10,600 nucleotides of DNA from Pseudomonadota bacterium (GTDB taxonomy: Bacteria; Pseudomonadota; Gammaproteobacteria; Burkholderiales; Burkholderiaceae_C): positions 1-10,600 of the forward strand of contig JAFECV010000034.1 in NCBI GenBank assembly GCA_018241985.1. The letters run 5' to 3'. The position numbers were made by a program, and so were the translations under genes. Position 1 is the stretch's first letter. Each line of letters opens with the position of its first letter. The notes beneath the pieces are model-generated. The model was not told the origin of the DNA. It made no database searches and was given only the letters and a program-made list of their open reading frames with translations. Below, one piece after another: positions 1 to 7,452 of the stretch.

Positions 1-516
1 CTCCTGTCGGCGAGCAACAATCGCCTTTGCAATGGCGCCAGCAAACCGTTCTTCGCCGTAGTCACGGATGACCTCCGCAATGCGTGCGGCGGGCGCGGCG
101 GCCAGCCATTCGGCGACGCTCTGGCCCTGCGTCGGGTCCATCCGCATGTCCAGCGGCGCGTCGAACCGGAAGCTGAAACCGCGCCGCGGGTCGTCGATCT
201 GCGGCGAGCTGACCCCCAGGTCCAGCAGCACCCCGGCGACGCTGGCCGGCGCAAGCTGCGCCAGCCGGCTGAACGGCGCGTGCCGGATCGAGAACCGCGG
301 ATCGGCGATCACGGCCGCATGCGCCACCGCTTCCGGATCCCGGTCGAACGCGATCAGCCGCCCCTGCGGCGACAGCCGCGCCAGGATCGCCCGCGAATGC
401 CCGCCGCGGCCGAAGGTCGCGTCGACATAGTGGCCCTGCGCGTCGTGCACCAGCGCGTCGACCGCCTCGTTCAGCAGGACGGTGGCGTGCTTCCATGGTT
501 CGGGCACGGTGGACAT
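1..516 (-). CDS. rsmH: 16S rRNA (cytosine-1402-N4)-methyltransferase RsmH (MraW), N-terminal 172 residues, cut by window edge
   Basis: RsmH uses S-adenosylmethionine to methylate N4 of C1402 in 16S rRNA, tuning the decoding centre; it is the second gene of the dcw cluster. I translated this frame by hand: it is open from the ATG at 516 to the left edge. It shows the SAM-binding motif [10 protein letters not shown] (about residues 32-41), the acidic strand end FDRDPEA, the [10 protein letters not shown] motif (about 98-107), the [10 protein letters not shown] motif (about 119-128) and the YGEERFA motif near residue 153, all in the order of the family. The family is usually about 300-315 residues, so a little over half is present. 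The start ATG follows the mraZ TGA with no base between, and it begins [19 protein letters not shown], as in beta-proteobacterial RsmH. The abutting stop and start suggest translational coupling. Identification is secure. Confidence 0.96.
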   Translation of the reverse strand, partial: MSTVPEPWKHATVLLNEAVDALVHDAQGHYVDATFGRGGHSRAILARLSPQGRLIAFDRDPEAVAHAAVIADPRFSIRHAPFSRLAQLAPASVAGVLLDLGVSSPQIDDPRRGFSFRFDAPLDMRMDPTQGQSVAEWLAAAPAARIAEVIRDYGEERFAGAIAKAIVARRQE

Positions 517-945
517 TCAAAACGAAAATTCCCTGAACACGTCGGGCATCTCGCCCTTCATCGCGTCAGCTTCCTGCGCGTCGTAGGTCGCCTTGTCCCA
601 GAGTTCGAAGTACGCGCCCATGCCGAGCAGCATCGTTTCCTTTGCTATTGCCGCGGCCTCGCGCAACTCGGGCGAGACCAGCACGCGGCCGGTCGCGTCC
701 ATCTCGACGTCCATCGCATTGCCCAGGAAGATGCGCTTCCACCACTGCGCCGACATCGGCAGCGCGGCGATGCGCTCGCGGAACCTTTCCCACTCGGGGC
801 GCGGGAAGATCATCAGGCAGCCATGGGGATGTTTCGTGATGGTCAGCAGGCCCGACGCCGTGGAACTGAGCACGTCGCGGTAGCGCGTCGGCACCGACAG
901 CCGCCCCTTGGCGTCCAGACTCAGTGACGAAGCCCCTTGAAACAC
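517..945 (-). CDS. mraZ: Transcriptional regulator / division protein MraZ
   Basis: MraZ is a ring-forming DNA-binding protein of the SpoVT-AbrB fold that represses its own dcw operon promoter. Two AbrB-like half repeats are visible: [13 protein letters not shown] (residues 11-23) and [13 protein letters not shown] (83-95). I chose the GTG at 945, giving a protein that begins [15 protein letters not shown] and has 142 residues; family members characteristically begin MF.G and have about this length. An in-frame GTG at 1011 would add 22 residues with no family resemblance, and it would lie inside the proposed operator. No strong Shine-Dalgarno precedes either GTG (only a weak GCGAGAA-like stretch). 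rsmH follows immediately. Likely self-regulated through the AGTG repeats at 1003-1032. Function is secure; the start is likely but not proven. Confidence 0.95.
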   Translation of the reverse strand: MFQGASSLSLDAKGRLSVPTRYRDVLSSTASGLLTITKHPHGCLMIFPRPEWERFRERIAALPMSAQWWKRIFLGNAMDVEMDATGRVLVSPELREAAAIAKETMLLGMGAYFELWDKATYDAQEADAMKGEMPDVFREFSF

Positions 946-1002
946 GACAGCGTTCTCGCTCGATTGATCCCGCAGCACCCTGTGCACCGTGGCGAACGCG
1001 GA

Positions 1003-1032
1003 TTTCGCCACTTAATTGCACTTTTTTGCACT
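1003..1032 (-). promoter_or_regulatory. Three direct repeats at 10-base period: probable MraZ operator
   Basis: On the minus strand three consecutive 10-base units read AGTGCAAAAA, AGTGCAATTA and AGTGGCGAAA, so AGTG recurs exactly once per DNA turn. MraZ is known to bind short direct repeats, TGGGN with 5-base spacers in Escherichia coli and AAAGTG-type repeats in mollicutes, upstream of its own gene. The location just upstream of mraZ and the 10-base phasing fit. The core here is GTGC or GTGG rather than TGGG. Binding is inferred. Confidence 0.68.
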
Positions 1033-1057
1033 GTATCAGGAAAAACGCTGATCGCAA
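1030..1057 (-). promoter_or_regulatory. Candidate sigma-70 promoter for mraZ-rsmH (dcw) operon
   Basis: Minus strand: TTGCGA at 1057-1052 as the -35 element (4 of 6 to TTGACA), a 16-base spacer, and TACAGT at 1035-1030 as the -10 element (4 of 6 to TATAAT). The proposed MraZ repeats begin at the -10 box and cover the likely start of transcription near 1023, a natural position for repression. Other weak pairs exist in this AT-rich stretch, so the exact promoter is uncertain. Confidence 0.4.
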
Positions 1058-1204
1058 TAGGGGTTACAACTTTTTTCCCAATGAAATCAAGAGCTTAGGC
1101 ACAAATTCACAAGTAGAACTGATTCGAAAACCATTCCGAATTAAGCACTTAGCGCTAGCTATGAAGGTAACGCTTGAAGCAATTCCGGCGCTACCGAGCA
1201 GCAA
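1033..1204. other. AT-rich spacer between hslU and mraZ
   Basis: This spacer is far poorer in G+C than its neighbours (22 of 60 bases at 1081-1140). It holds the mraZ promoter region but no convincing reading frame. Downstream of the hslU stop there is no clean stem followed by a T tract; the best is a weak, bulged CCG-AATT / AATT-CGG pairing across about 1134-1190. An 8-base palindrome TAGCGCTA lies near 1150. I see nothing else in it. Confidence 0.6.
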
Positions 1205-2545
1205 TCACAGGATGTAGCGGGAAAGATCCTCGTCGGCGCTGAGTGTCTTCAGGCGCGCATCGACATAGGCGGCGTCGATGCGCACCGTCTGGCCGCCGAG
1301 CTTCGTCGCGTCGAAGCTGACCTCGTCGAGCAGCCGTTCCATCACCGTCGAGAGCCGGCGCGCGCCGATGTTCTCGGTGCGTTCGTTGACCTCGAACGCG
1401 ATGCGGGCGAGCCGGGTGATGGCCTCGGGCAAGAATTCGAGCGCGACGCCTTCGGTCGCCAGCAGTGCCTGGTATTGCCGTACCAGCGATGCGTGCGTCT
1501 GCGTCAGGATCGCCTCGAAGTCCTCGACCGACAGCGACTGCAATTCGACCCGGATCGGGAAACGCCCCTGCAGTTCCGGAATCAGGTCGCTCGGCTTGGC
1601 GAGGTGGAACGCGCCCGACGCGATGAACAGGATGTGGTCGGTCTTCACCGCCCCGTACTTGGTCGAGACGGTCGTGCCCTCGACCAGCGGCAGCAGGTCG
1701 CGCTGCACGCCCTGGCGCGACACCTCGGCCGTGCCACCGGCCTCGCCGCGCGACGCGACCTTGTCGATCTCGTCGATGAAGACGATGCCGTTCTGCTCGG
1801 CCAGTTGCAGCGCCTGCAGCTTGATGTCGTCCTCGTTGACCAGCTTGGCCGCCTCTTCCTCGACCAGCAGCTTCAGCGCCTCGGCGATCTTCAGCCGGCG
1901 CGTCTTGCGCCGCGGCTGGCCGCCGAACTGGCTGAACAGGCCGCGCAGCTGCTCGGTCATCTCCTCGGTGCCGGCCGGCCCCATGATCTCGAGCTGCGGG
2001 CGCGCGTCGGCGATGTCGATCTCGATGTCCTTGTCGTCGAGCTGGCCCTCGCGCAGCTTCTTGCGGAACACCTGGCGCGCGGTGCCGTCGGCCGCACCGG
2101 CTTGGCCCGCCGCATCGCTGCCGCCGCGCGCCGGGGGAATCAGCGCATCCAGCACCCGGTCCTCCGCCGCATCCTGCGCGCGCGTGCGGAACTTGCGCAT
2201 TTCCGACTCGCGCATCTGCTTGACCGCGACGTCCGCCAGATCGCGCACGATAGCGTCCACGTCCTTGCCGACATAGCCGACCTCGGTGAACTTGGTGGCC
2301 TCGACCTTGATGAACGGCGCGTCGGCGAGCCGCGCCAGACGGCGCGCGATCTCGGTCTTGCCGACGCCGGTCGGGCCGATCATCAGGATGTTCTTCGGCG
2401 TGATCTCGGCACGCAGCTTTTCCTCGACCTGCTGCCGGCGCCACCGGTTGCGCAGCGCGATCGCGACCGCGCGCTTGGCCTCGGCCTGCCCAACGATATG
2501 GCGGTCGAGTTCGGAGACGATCTCCTGGGGGGTCATGGAATGCAT
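1205..2545 (-). CDS. hslU: ATP-dependent protease ATPase subunit HslU (ClpY)
   Basis: HslU is the hexameric AAA+ unfoldase that recognises, unfolds and threads substrates into the HslV peptidase in the cytoplasm. Visible features: the N-terminal [16 protein letters not shown] signature (residues 5-20), Walker A GPTGVGKT (57-64), pore loop GYVG (90-93), a family-specific intermediate (I) domain about 110-240, Walker B VFIDEID (255-261), the arginine-rich sensor-2 segment NIGARRL (392-398) and the C-terminal tail DLSRYIL (440-446), which docks into HslV to activate it. Total 446 residues against 443 in E. coli. I chose the ATG at 2545 (MHSMTPQEI), which parallels the E. coli start; the ATG at 2536 is a close alternative and the more upstream TTG at 2581 has no family support. 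No strong Shine-Dalgarno is present. hslV lies 58 bases upstream, so the two are almost certainly cotranscribed. Confidence 0.98.
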   Translation of the reverse strand: MHSMTPQEIVSELDRHIVGQAEAKRAVAIALRNRWRRQQVEEKLRAEITPKNILMIGPTGVGKTEIARRLARLADAPFIKVEATKFTEVGYVGKDVDAIVRDLADVAVKQMRESEMRKFRTRAQDAAEDRVLDALIPPARGGSDAAGQAGAADGTARQVFRKKLREGQLDDKDIEIDIADARPQLEIMGPAGTEEMTEQLRGLFSQFGGQPRRKTRRLKIAEALKLLVEEEAAKLVNEDDIKLQALQLAEQNGIVFIDEIDKVASRGEAGGTAEVSRQGVQRDLLPLVEGTTVSTKYGAVKTDHILFIASGAFHLAKPSDLIPELQGRFPIRVELQSLSVEDFEAILTQTHASLVRQYQALLATEGVALEFLPEAITRLARIAFEVNERTENIGARRLSTVMERLLDEVSFDATKLGGQTVRIDAAYVDARLKTLSADEDLSRYIL

Positions 2546-2603
2546 GGTAGTTCGGTCAAGACGGGCCGCCTGCTGCGGCAAACCGGCGCCGCAAGGCCCG
2601 GGT

Positions 2604-3152
2604 TCAACTCAGAATTTCAATCGTGTGGTGCATGTTGGTGTAGATGCACAGCGACCCGGCGATTTCCAGCGACTTCTTGACGATGTCGCGCGCCGACAGG
2701 TCGGTGTTGTCGAGCAGCGCCTTGGCCGCCGCCTGCGCATAGGGGCCGCCGGAGCCGATCGCGACGATGCCCTGCTCGGGCTCGAGCACGTCGCCGTTGC
2801 CGGTGATGATCAGCGACGCGCTGCGGTCGGCGACCGCGAGCATCGCCTCCAGCCGGCGCAGCACGCGGTCGGTGCGCCACTCCTTGGTCAGGTCGACCGC
2901 AGCGCGCATCAGCTGGCCCTGGTGCTTCTCGAGCTTGCCCTCGAAGCGCTCGAACAGCGTGAACGCGTCGGCGGTCGCGCCGGCAAAGCCCGCCAGCACC
3001 TGTTCGTGGTAGAGCTTGCGCACCTTGCGCGCGGTGCCCTTCACGACGACGTTGCCGAGCGTGACCTGCCCATCGCCGCCGATGGCCACTTCCATGCCCT
3101 GCGGCGTGGCGCGGCGCACGCTGACGATGGTGGTTGCGTGAAACGATTCCAT
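2604..3152 (-). CDS. hslV: ATP-dependent protease peptidase subunit HslV (ClpQ)
   Basis: HslV forms the double-hexameric threonine-peptidase core of the HslUV protease. The protein begins [14 protein letters not shown]; by homology with E. coli (where Thr2 becomes the N-terminal nucleophile) the active threonine here is Thr7, so a six-residue propeptide must be removed. Other family landmarks are GGDGQVTLG (25-33), [11 protein letters not shown] with Lys43 matching catalytic Lys33 of E. coli, [24 protein letters not shown]-like [13 protein letters not shown], and [11 protein letters not shown] near residue 130. Length is 182 residues, close to the 176 of E. coli plus the propeptide. The ATG at 3152 was chosen because it gives this conserved N terminus; the open frame continues upstream to 3218 with unrelated composition. 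It precedes hslU, as in most bacteria. Identification is secure. Confidence 0.98.
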   Translation of the reverse strand: MESFHATTIVSVRRATPQGMEVAIGGDGQVTLGNVVVKGTARKVRKLYHEQVLAGFAGATADAFTLFERFEGKLEKHQGQLMRAAVDLTKEWRTDRVLRRLEAMLAVADRSASLIITGNGDVLEPEQGIVAIGSGGPYAQAAAKALLDNTDLSARDIVKKSLEIAGSLCIYTNMHHTIEILS

Positions 3153-3186
3153 CGTGCCGATTTTCGCACTCGCCGCCGGCTCTTTA

Positions 3187-3226
3187 CCCGGTTGCGCCGA
3201 CGATCCGCCGGCAACCACGGGTTTTT
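3187..3226 (+). terminator. Hairpin with T tract reading on the plus strand, opposite to the genes
   Basis: On the plus strand CCCGGTTGC (3187-3195) can pair with GCAACC-AC-GGG (3211-3221), a 9-pair stem with a two-base bulge and a 15-base loop, followed directly by TTTTT (3222-3226). This is the shape of an intrinsic terminator, but it faces against every gene here. Read on the minus strand the same hairpin lacks a T tract. It lies between the STAS gene and hslV. It might block antisense transcription, or be only a leader hairpin of hslV. Confidence 0.4.
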
Positions 3227-3240
3227 AGGGTGAACAGGCC

Positions 3241-4953
3241 CTAGTCCGTCCGCGTGCCGACGACGGCAACCTCGTTGATGCCGATCACGTTGAAGAAGGC
3301 GGCCACCAGCCGGTGCACCCCTTCGAACCGAACGTCATGCCCCTGCCCATGCCGGGCCGAGGTCCAGTTGAGCAGCGTGCCGGCGGCCGAGAAGTCGACC
3401 CGGATCAGCTTGGCGCAATCGATGGTCGCCGTCTCGGCGTCGGCCAGCTTTTCATCCAGGTCCTGCAGCAATGCACCGGCGTCGCCCATGATCTGCCCGG
3501 CCAGTTCGAGCCGCCGCGGCTGCGGGACGCCTTCGGAATCGGGCGCGGATGAATTCCCGTCCGCCGCGGCCAGCGCCTGCCAGCCGCTTTCGGTGACGAT
3601 CGCCCCATGGCCCGACGCGCGCGCGTCGGCCGATTCGAGCGCGCGGTATTCGCAGCGCGGCGGCTCCCACGAGGGCGGCGACACTTCGTAGAGCACGCAG
3701 TAGGTCAGCGCGACCAACTCGAACTCGTCGGCCTGATTCATCAGGCGCAGCATCTCCATGCGCAGGCGCCACCATTCCTGCGGCACCGTCTTGTCGCCCT
3801 GCGGCGTGGCGCGCTGCAGCAGATCCTCGAGCCGGTCCGCGTGGACGAACTGCAGCCGGACCGGCTGCGCGCCCCAGAACGCGAACAGCTGGCGCAGCGG
3901 TGCAACGGCAACCTCGTCGATCGAATCGAGCGCACCCCAGTCGAGCCGCCATGGCGGCGTGGCGGCGGCCAGCGCGGCGTTCAGCGCAGCAACCGTCGGC
4001 ATCTCGATACGCGCCGGGCTGGCCCAATGCGCGGGCCTCGACGGCAACCGGGAGACAGGCGCGGCAGGCATCAGCTGCGCCACGCTGTCGGGTATCGAAC
4101 TCCAGGCCGGCGGCGAGCGCTCGAACCGCTTCGAAAAATCGAGCGCTGCCGCCTCGAAGCGCGCCTGCTCGCCGATCGCGCGGTACAGATCGAACAGCGC
4201 CAGCCAGGTTTCCTCATGGTTGACCCGCGTCCCGCCGGGCCCGAGCGCTTCCCGCAGGCTGGCCTCTGCGCCGGCGTCGTCGCCGTTCGCGAAGCGAATC
4301 GCGGCCTCCTCGAGTTCCGGGTCGTGTGCGAGTTCGGCGACCTGCACCGACAGCGTATGGGCGTCCGGCGCGTCGCCGAGCCCGACGCGGTCGGTCATCG
4401 CGAAGTCGGCGACCAGCGGCGCCGGCTGGGTCGGCGCCATCGCGGTGGGCGACGGTTGCGGGAGCGGCGCCGGATCGGTCACAGCGTAATGCGCGGCGCG
4501 GGCCGCCGGCGTCAGCTCTGGCTGCTCGCGCGGCGCACGTGAATTCTGCGGCGCCTGTCCGCCGCTGCCGGGCAGAGATGAATTTCCGCTCTTCGTCTTC
4601 CACCACTGCATCGACATCTGCGCTTCGATCTCGTCGATTTTCTTCAGCGTCGACGCGCGATCGTCGGGCTTCGACGGAACACTGCTCTGGAAGAACGAAG
4701 GGTTGGCCGCGTGGTCGCGCCCGGCCAGCGACTCGCGGCGGCGCGCCTTGCGCAGCATTTCGAATTCGCGCTTGCGCACGAAATCGTTGCGCCGGCGGCG
4801 CTCCATCATCTCCTTGAGCGCTTGCCGGCTGTAGTTACCTTCCGGATTGGTTTCACGCCGGTCGAGCTGATCGAGGTCGGCCCAGTTCGTCGTCGGGTTG
4901 CGAACGAACTTCGCAACCTTGGACAGAAAACCGCTGTGGTCTTCCTTGGCCAT
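3241..4953 (-). CDS. STAS-domain protein with basic N terminus and two STAS-like modules
   Basis: Function is not established. The 570-residue protein starts MAKEDHSGFLSKVAKFVRNPTTNWADLDQL, then has a strongly basic helical stretch (about 41-75, with RRRRNDFVRKREFEMLRKARRR). A Pro/Ala-rich linker follows (about 125-185), then a helical, TPR-like segment (about 208-282, DPELEEAAIRFANGDDAGAE and following). A first STAS-like module seems to lie at about 335-385 and a fuller STAS domain at about 478-562. The latter shows the typical strand RLELAGQI, then IDCAKLIRVDFSAAGTLL with Ser522 at the place of the phosphorylated serine of anti-sigma antagonists, then the VRFEGVHRLVAAFF helix. There is no signal peptide or membrane span, so it is probably cytoplasmic. 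It lies 32 bases after dksA and 88 before hslV. I chose the ATG at 4953 for its conserved-looking N terminus; a start at 4989 would overlap the dksA stop. Confidence 0.85.
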   Translation of the reverse strand: MAKEDHSGFLSKVAKFVRNPTTNWADLDQLDRRETNPEGNYSRQALKEMMERRRRNDFVRKREFEMLRKARRRESLAGRDHAANPSFFQSSVPSKPDDRASTLKKIDEIEAQMSMQWWKTKSGNSSLPGSGGQAPQNSRAPREQPELTPAARAAHYAVTDPAPLPQPSPTAMAPTQPAPLVADFAMTDRVGLGDAPDAHTLSVQVAELAHDPELEEAAIRFANGDDAGAEASLREALGPGGTRVNHEETWLALFDLYRAIGEQARFEAAALDFSKRFERSPPAWSSIPDSVAQLMPAAPVSRLPSRPAHWASPARIEMPTVAALNAALAAATPPWRLDWGALDSIDEVAVAPLRQLFAFWGAQPVRLQFVHADRLEDLLQRATPQGDKTVPQEWWRLRMEMLRLMNQADEFELVALTYCVLYEVSPPSWEPPRCEYRALESADARASGHGAIVTESGWQALAAADGNSSAPDSEGVPQPRRLELAGQIMGDAGALLQDLDEKLADAETATIDCAKLIRVDFSAAGTLLNWTSARHGQGHDVRFEGVHRLVAAFFNVIGINEVAVVGTRTD

Positions 4954-4985
4954 GATGCTTTGCGCGGCGGGCGGCAAAGGCGGCG

Positions 4986-5939
4986 TCAATCGCCGAACAT
5001 CTTCTGCTTGAGCTCGCGTCGTTGCTGCGCCTCGAGCGAAAGCGTCGCCGTGGGGCGCGCCAGCAGGCGCGGCACGCCGATCGGCTCGCCGGTCTCGTCG
5101 CAGTAGCCGTAGTCGCCGGCGTCGATGCGCTGGATCGACTGCTCGATCTTCTTCAGGAGCTTGCGTTCGCGATCGCGGGTGCGCAGCTCGAGCGCATGCT
5201 CTTCCTCGATCGTGGCGCGATCCGCCGGATCGGGGACGACCACCGTGTCTTCGCGAAGATGCTCGGTCGTCTCGTCCGCGCTGTTGAGGATGTCGGATTT
5301 GAGCTGCAGCAGCTTCAGGCGAAAGAACGCGAGCTGCTTCTCGTTCATGTATTCCGCGTCCGGCATCGCGATGACCTCGTCGTCGCTCAATTCCTCGGCG
5401 GACTTGGTTTTCCAGTTGCCGGCCAGCTTCGGGTCCTTGCGCGCCACCGGAACCGGCGCGAACACCGGCTTGGCGGCCGGCGCGTAGCTCGACTTGGCCG
5501 CCGTCGAGGCCACTGCGGGCAACGCCTGCGACGGCATCGCCTGCGCGGACTTGGCCGAACGCCGCGGTGCGGCTGCGGGGGTGGCCTTGGTGTTGGGCAT
5601 GGCAGTCTCGGTGCGTGCAACGGCCGCCTTGGCAGCGGGCTTCTCGATTGGCTTCACAGCCTTCGCCACCGGCTTGGCGGCGCGATCGGCCATAGGCCGC
5701 GGCGGTGCCGCCGTCGGCTTGGCCGGCTTCGCGGCGCCGGCCGATTTCCCCGTCGTCGAGCCAGCAAGCTTTTTAGCCGCTGCATGGGTTTTTGCAACCC
5801 CGGCCGCCTTGCCCGCCGCGACTTTCGATGCTGGCCGGGCCGCGGTGCGCGGCGCGCCGACCGCGGGCTTGGCGGACTTCTTCGCGACCGGCTTTTGCGC
5901 CTTGGCGGCAGGCTTCGTCTCTTTGGAATGCGGCTTCAA
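4986..5939 (-). CDS. dksA: RNA polymerase-binding transcription factor DksA with long Lys/Ala/Pro N-terminal tail
   Basis: DksA binds the RNA polymerase secondary channel and works with ppGpp in the stringent response. The C-terminal part (about 195-317) is clearly DksA: EYMNEKQLAFFR, the coiled-coil tip DPADRA (237-242, with the two key aspartates of the E. coli tip), ELRTRDRERKLLKKIE, and the globular GDYGYCDETGEPIGVPRLLARPTATL. Of the four zinc cysteines of E. coli only Cys280 remains; the others are Thr283, Ser301 and Ala304, the single-cysteine form seen in many alpha- and betaproteobacteria. Before it lies a tail of about 180 residues rich in Lys, Ala and Pro, like histone H1 tails. I chose the TTG at 5939: it has GAGGAGG at 5946-5952 with a 6-base gap, and composition turns Lys/Ala-rich exactly there. 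Alternatives are the ATG at 6149 (70 codons longer, also with a good Shine-Dalgarno) and the ATG at 5600. Confidence 0.93.
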   Translation of the reverse strand: MKPHSKETKPAAKAQKPVAKKSAKPAVGAPRTAARPASKVAAGKAAGVAKTHAAAKKLAGSTTGKSAGAAKPAKPTAAPPRPMADRAAKPVAKAVKPIEKPAAKAAVARTETAMPNTKATPAAAPRRSAKSAQAMPSQALPAVASTAAKSSYAPAAKPVFAPVPVARKDPKLAGNWKTKSAEELSDDEVIAMPDAEYMNEKQLAFFRLKLLQLKSDILNSADETTEHLREDTVVVPDPADRATIEEEHALELRTRDRERKLLKKIEQSIQRIDAGDYGYCDETGEPIGVPRLLARPTATLSLEAQQRRELKQKMFGD

Positions 5940-5945
5940 TTCTTG

Positions 5946-5952
5946 CCTCCTC
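5946..5952 (-). promoter_or_regulatory. Shine-Dalgarno site that decides the dksA TTG start
   Basis: Minus strand GAGGAGG followed by CAAGAA and then TTG at 5939. The match to the anti-Shine-Dalgarno is strong and the 6-base gap near ideal. It is the main reason to place the dksA start at a TTG codon. Confidence 0.7.
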
Positions 5953-6094
5953 GCCGGGCTCGCCAGCGCATGTAGGGCGGACGCGCCGCCGCTGGAACCC
6001 GACGAGCGGCGCGATCGGCGCCCTTTCACCCCACTGCTCGTTCCCGCGTCGGAACCCTCTGGACCGGTGCTCTCGTGGGCGTGATCGGGGCGCG

Positions 6095-6100
6095 ATTGTA
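6095..6100 (-). promoter_or_regulatory. Candidate -10 element for dksA with GC-rich discriminator
   Basis: TACAAT on the minus strand (5 of 6 to TATAAT) followed by CGCGCCCC. No good -35 hexamer sits at 16-18 bases (best TGGCGA, 3 of 6). A G+C-rich discriminator is typical of promoters inhibited by ppGpp and DksA, which would permit autoregulation, but this is inference. A start here would give a leader of about 150 bases and would leave the ATG at 6149 off the message. Confidence 0.35.
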
Positions 6101-6153
6101 TCGGTTTGAGCCACCCCGTCGCCATGCGTTGCAGAATCGAGACAAACATTACA

Positions 6154-6159
6154 CCTCCC
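6154..6159 (-). promoter_or_regulatory. Second Shine-Dalgarno site, for an in-frame ATG upstream of dksA
   Basis: GGGAGG, then TGTA, then ATG at 6149 on the minus strand. The frame runs MFVSILQRMATGWLKPIQSR and on through 70 codons without a stop into the dksA frame. If used, DksA would have 387 residues. The stretch is Ser/Gly/Arg-rich rather than Lys/Ala-rich, so I consider it less likely than the TTG start. Confidence 0.4.
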
Positions 6160-6180
6160 GTCACGAACCGGACCCCGTCA

Positions 6181-7254
<1,074 letters not shown>

Positions 7255-7260
7255 GGTGTT

Positions 7261-7270
7261 CCTGTACAGG
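7261..7270. repeat. Perfect 10-base palindrome overlapping the cobW ribosome-binding site
   Basis: CCTGTACAGG lies just before the cobW-type ATG, and its AGG is part of the Shine-Dalgarno AGGA. It could be an operator half or simple chance; a palindrome this short is weak evidence. Confidence 0.35.
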
Positions 7271-7374
7271 TCGGGCGCCGGGCGAGGCCGGCGATGCGGG
7301 AGGCCGCCGTCACGGCAGATTCGACCCTGGCAGTTGGGGAGTTTATCCGCGCTTTCAACCGGGGAGATTCCCGC

Positions 7375-7389
7375 AGCAGCGTCGCTGCT
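7375..7389. repeat. Short hairpin in the xerC-cobW gap
   Basis: AGCAGC and GCTGCT form a perfect 6-pair stem around the loop GTC. No T tract follows on the minus strand, so it is not a standard intrinsic terminator. Role unknown. Confidence 0.45.
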
Positions 7390-7409
7390 TTCGCCGGTCC
7401 GCGCCCTGT

Positions 7410-7428
7410 CGCGGCAATACCTGCCGCG
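7410..7428. repeat. Hairpin just downstream of xerC
   Basis: CGCGGCA (7410-7416) and TGCCGCG (7422-7428) form a perfect 7-pair stem with a 5-base loop, starting 24 bases after the xerC stop on the minus strand. No T tract follows. It could protect the 3' end of the dapF-DUF484-xerC message or help a Rho-dependent stop. Confidence 0.5.
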
Positions 7429-7452
7429 TAGGCCGGGTCGGTGCCTCCAACC

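Noticed and set aside
946..1011. Longer MraZ starting at the GTG at 1011
   Set aside because: The extra 22 residues have no family match and the codons overlap the proposed operator; the GTG at 945 gives the usual 142-residue protein.
1134..1204. Rho-independent terminator after hslU
   Set aside because: Only a short, bulged pairing and no proper T tract could be found.
2546..2581. Upstream TTG start for hslU at 2581
   Set aside because: The added 12 residues are unlike HslU N termini, and no ribosome-binding site precedes it.
1475..2680. Plus-strand open frame opposite hslU
   Set aside because: High G+C leaves antisense frames open; the hslU frame shows Walker A, Walker B and the C-terminal tail.
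3607..4542. Arg-rich plus-strand open frame opposite the STAS gene
   Set aside because: Composition is that of an antisense frame and it lacks recognisable domains.
5022..5975. Long plus-strand open frame opposite dksA, Arg/Gly/Leu-rich
   Set aside because: It mirrors the Lys/Ala-rich dksA codons on the other strand; it has no family features and no ribosome-binding site, while the dksA frame is clearly conserved.
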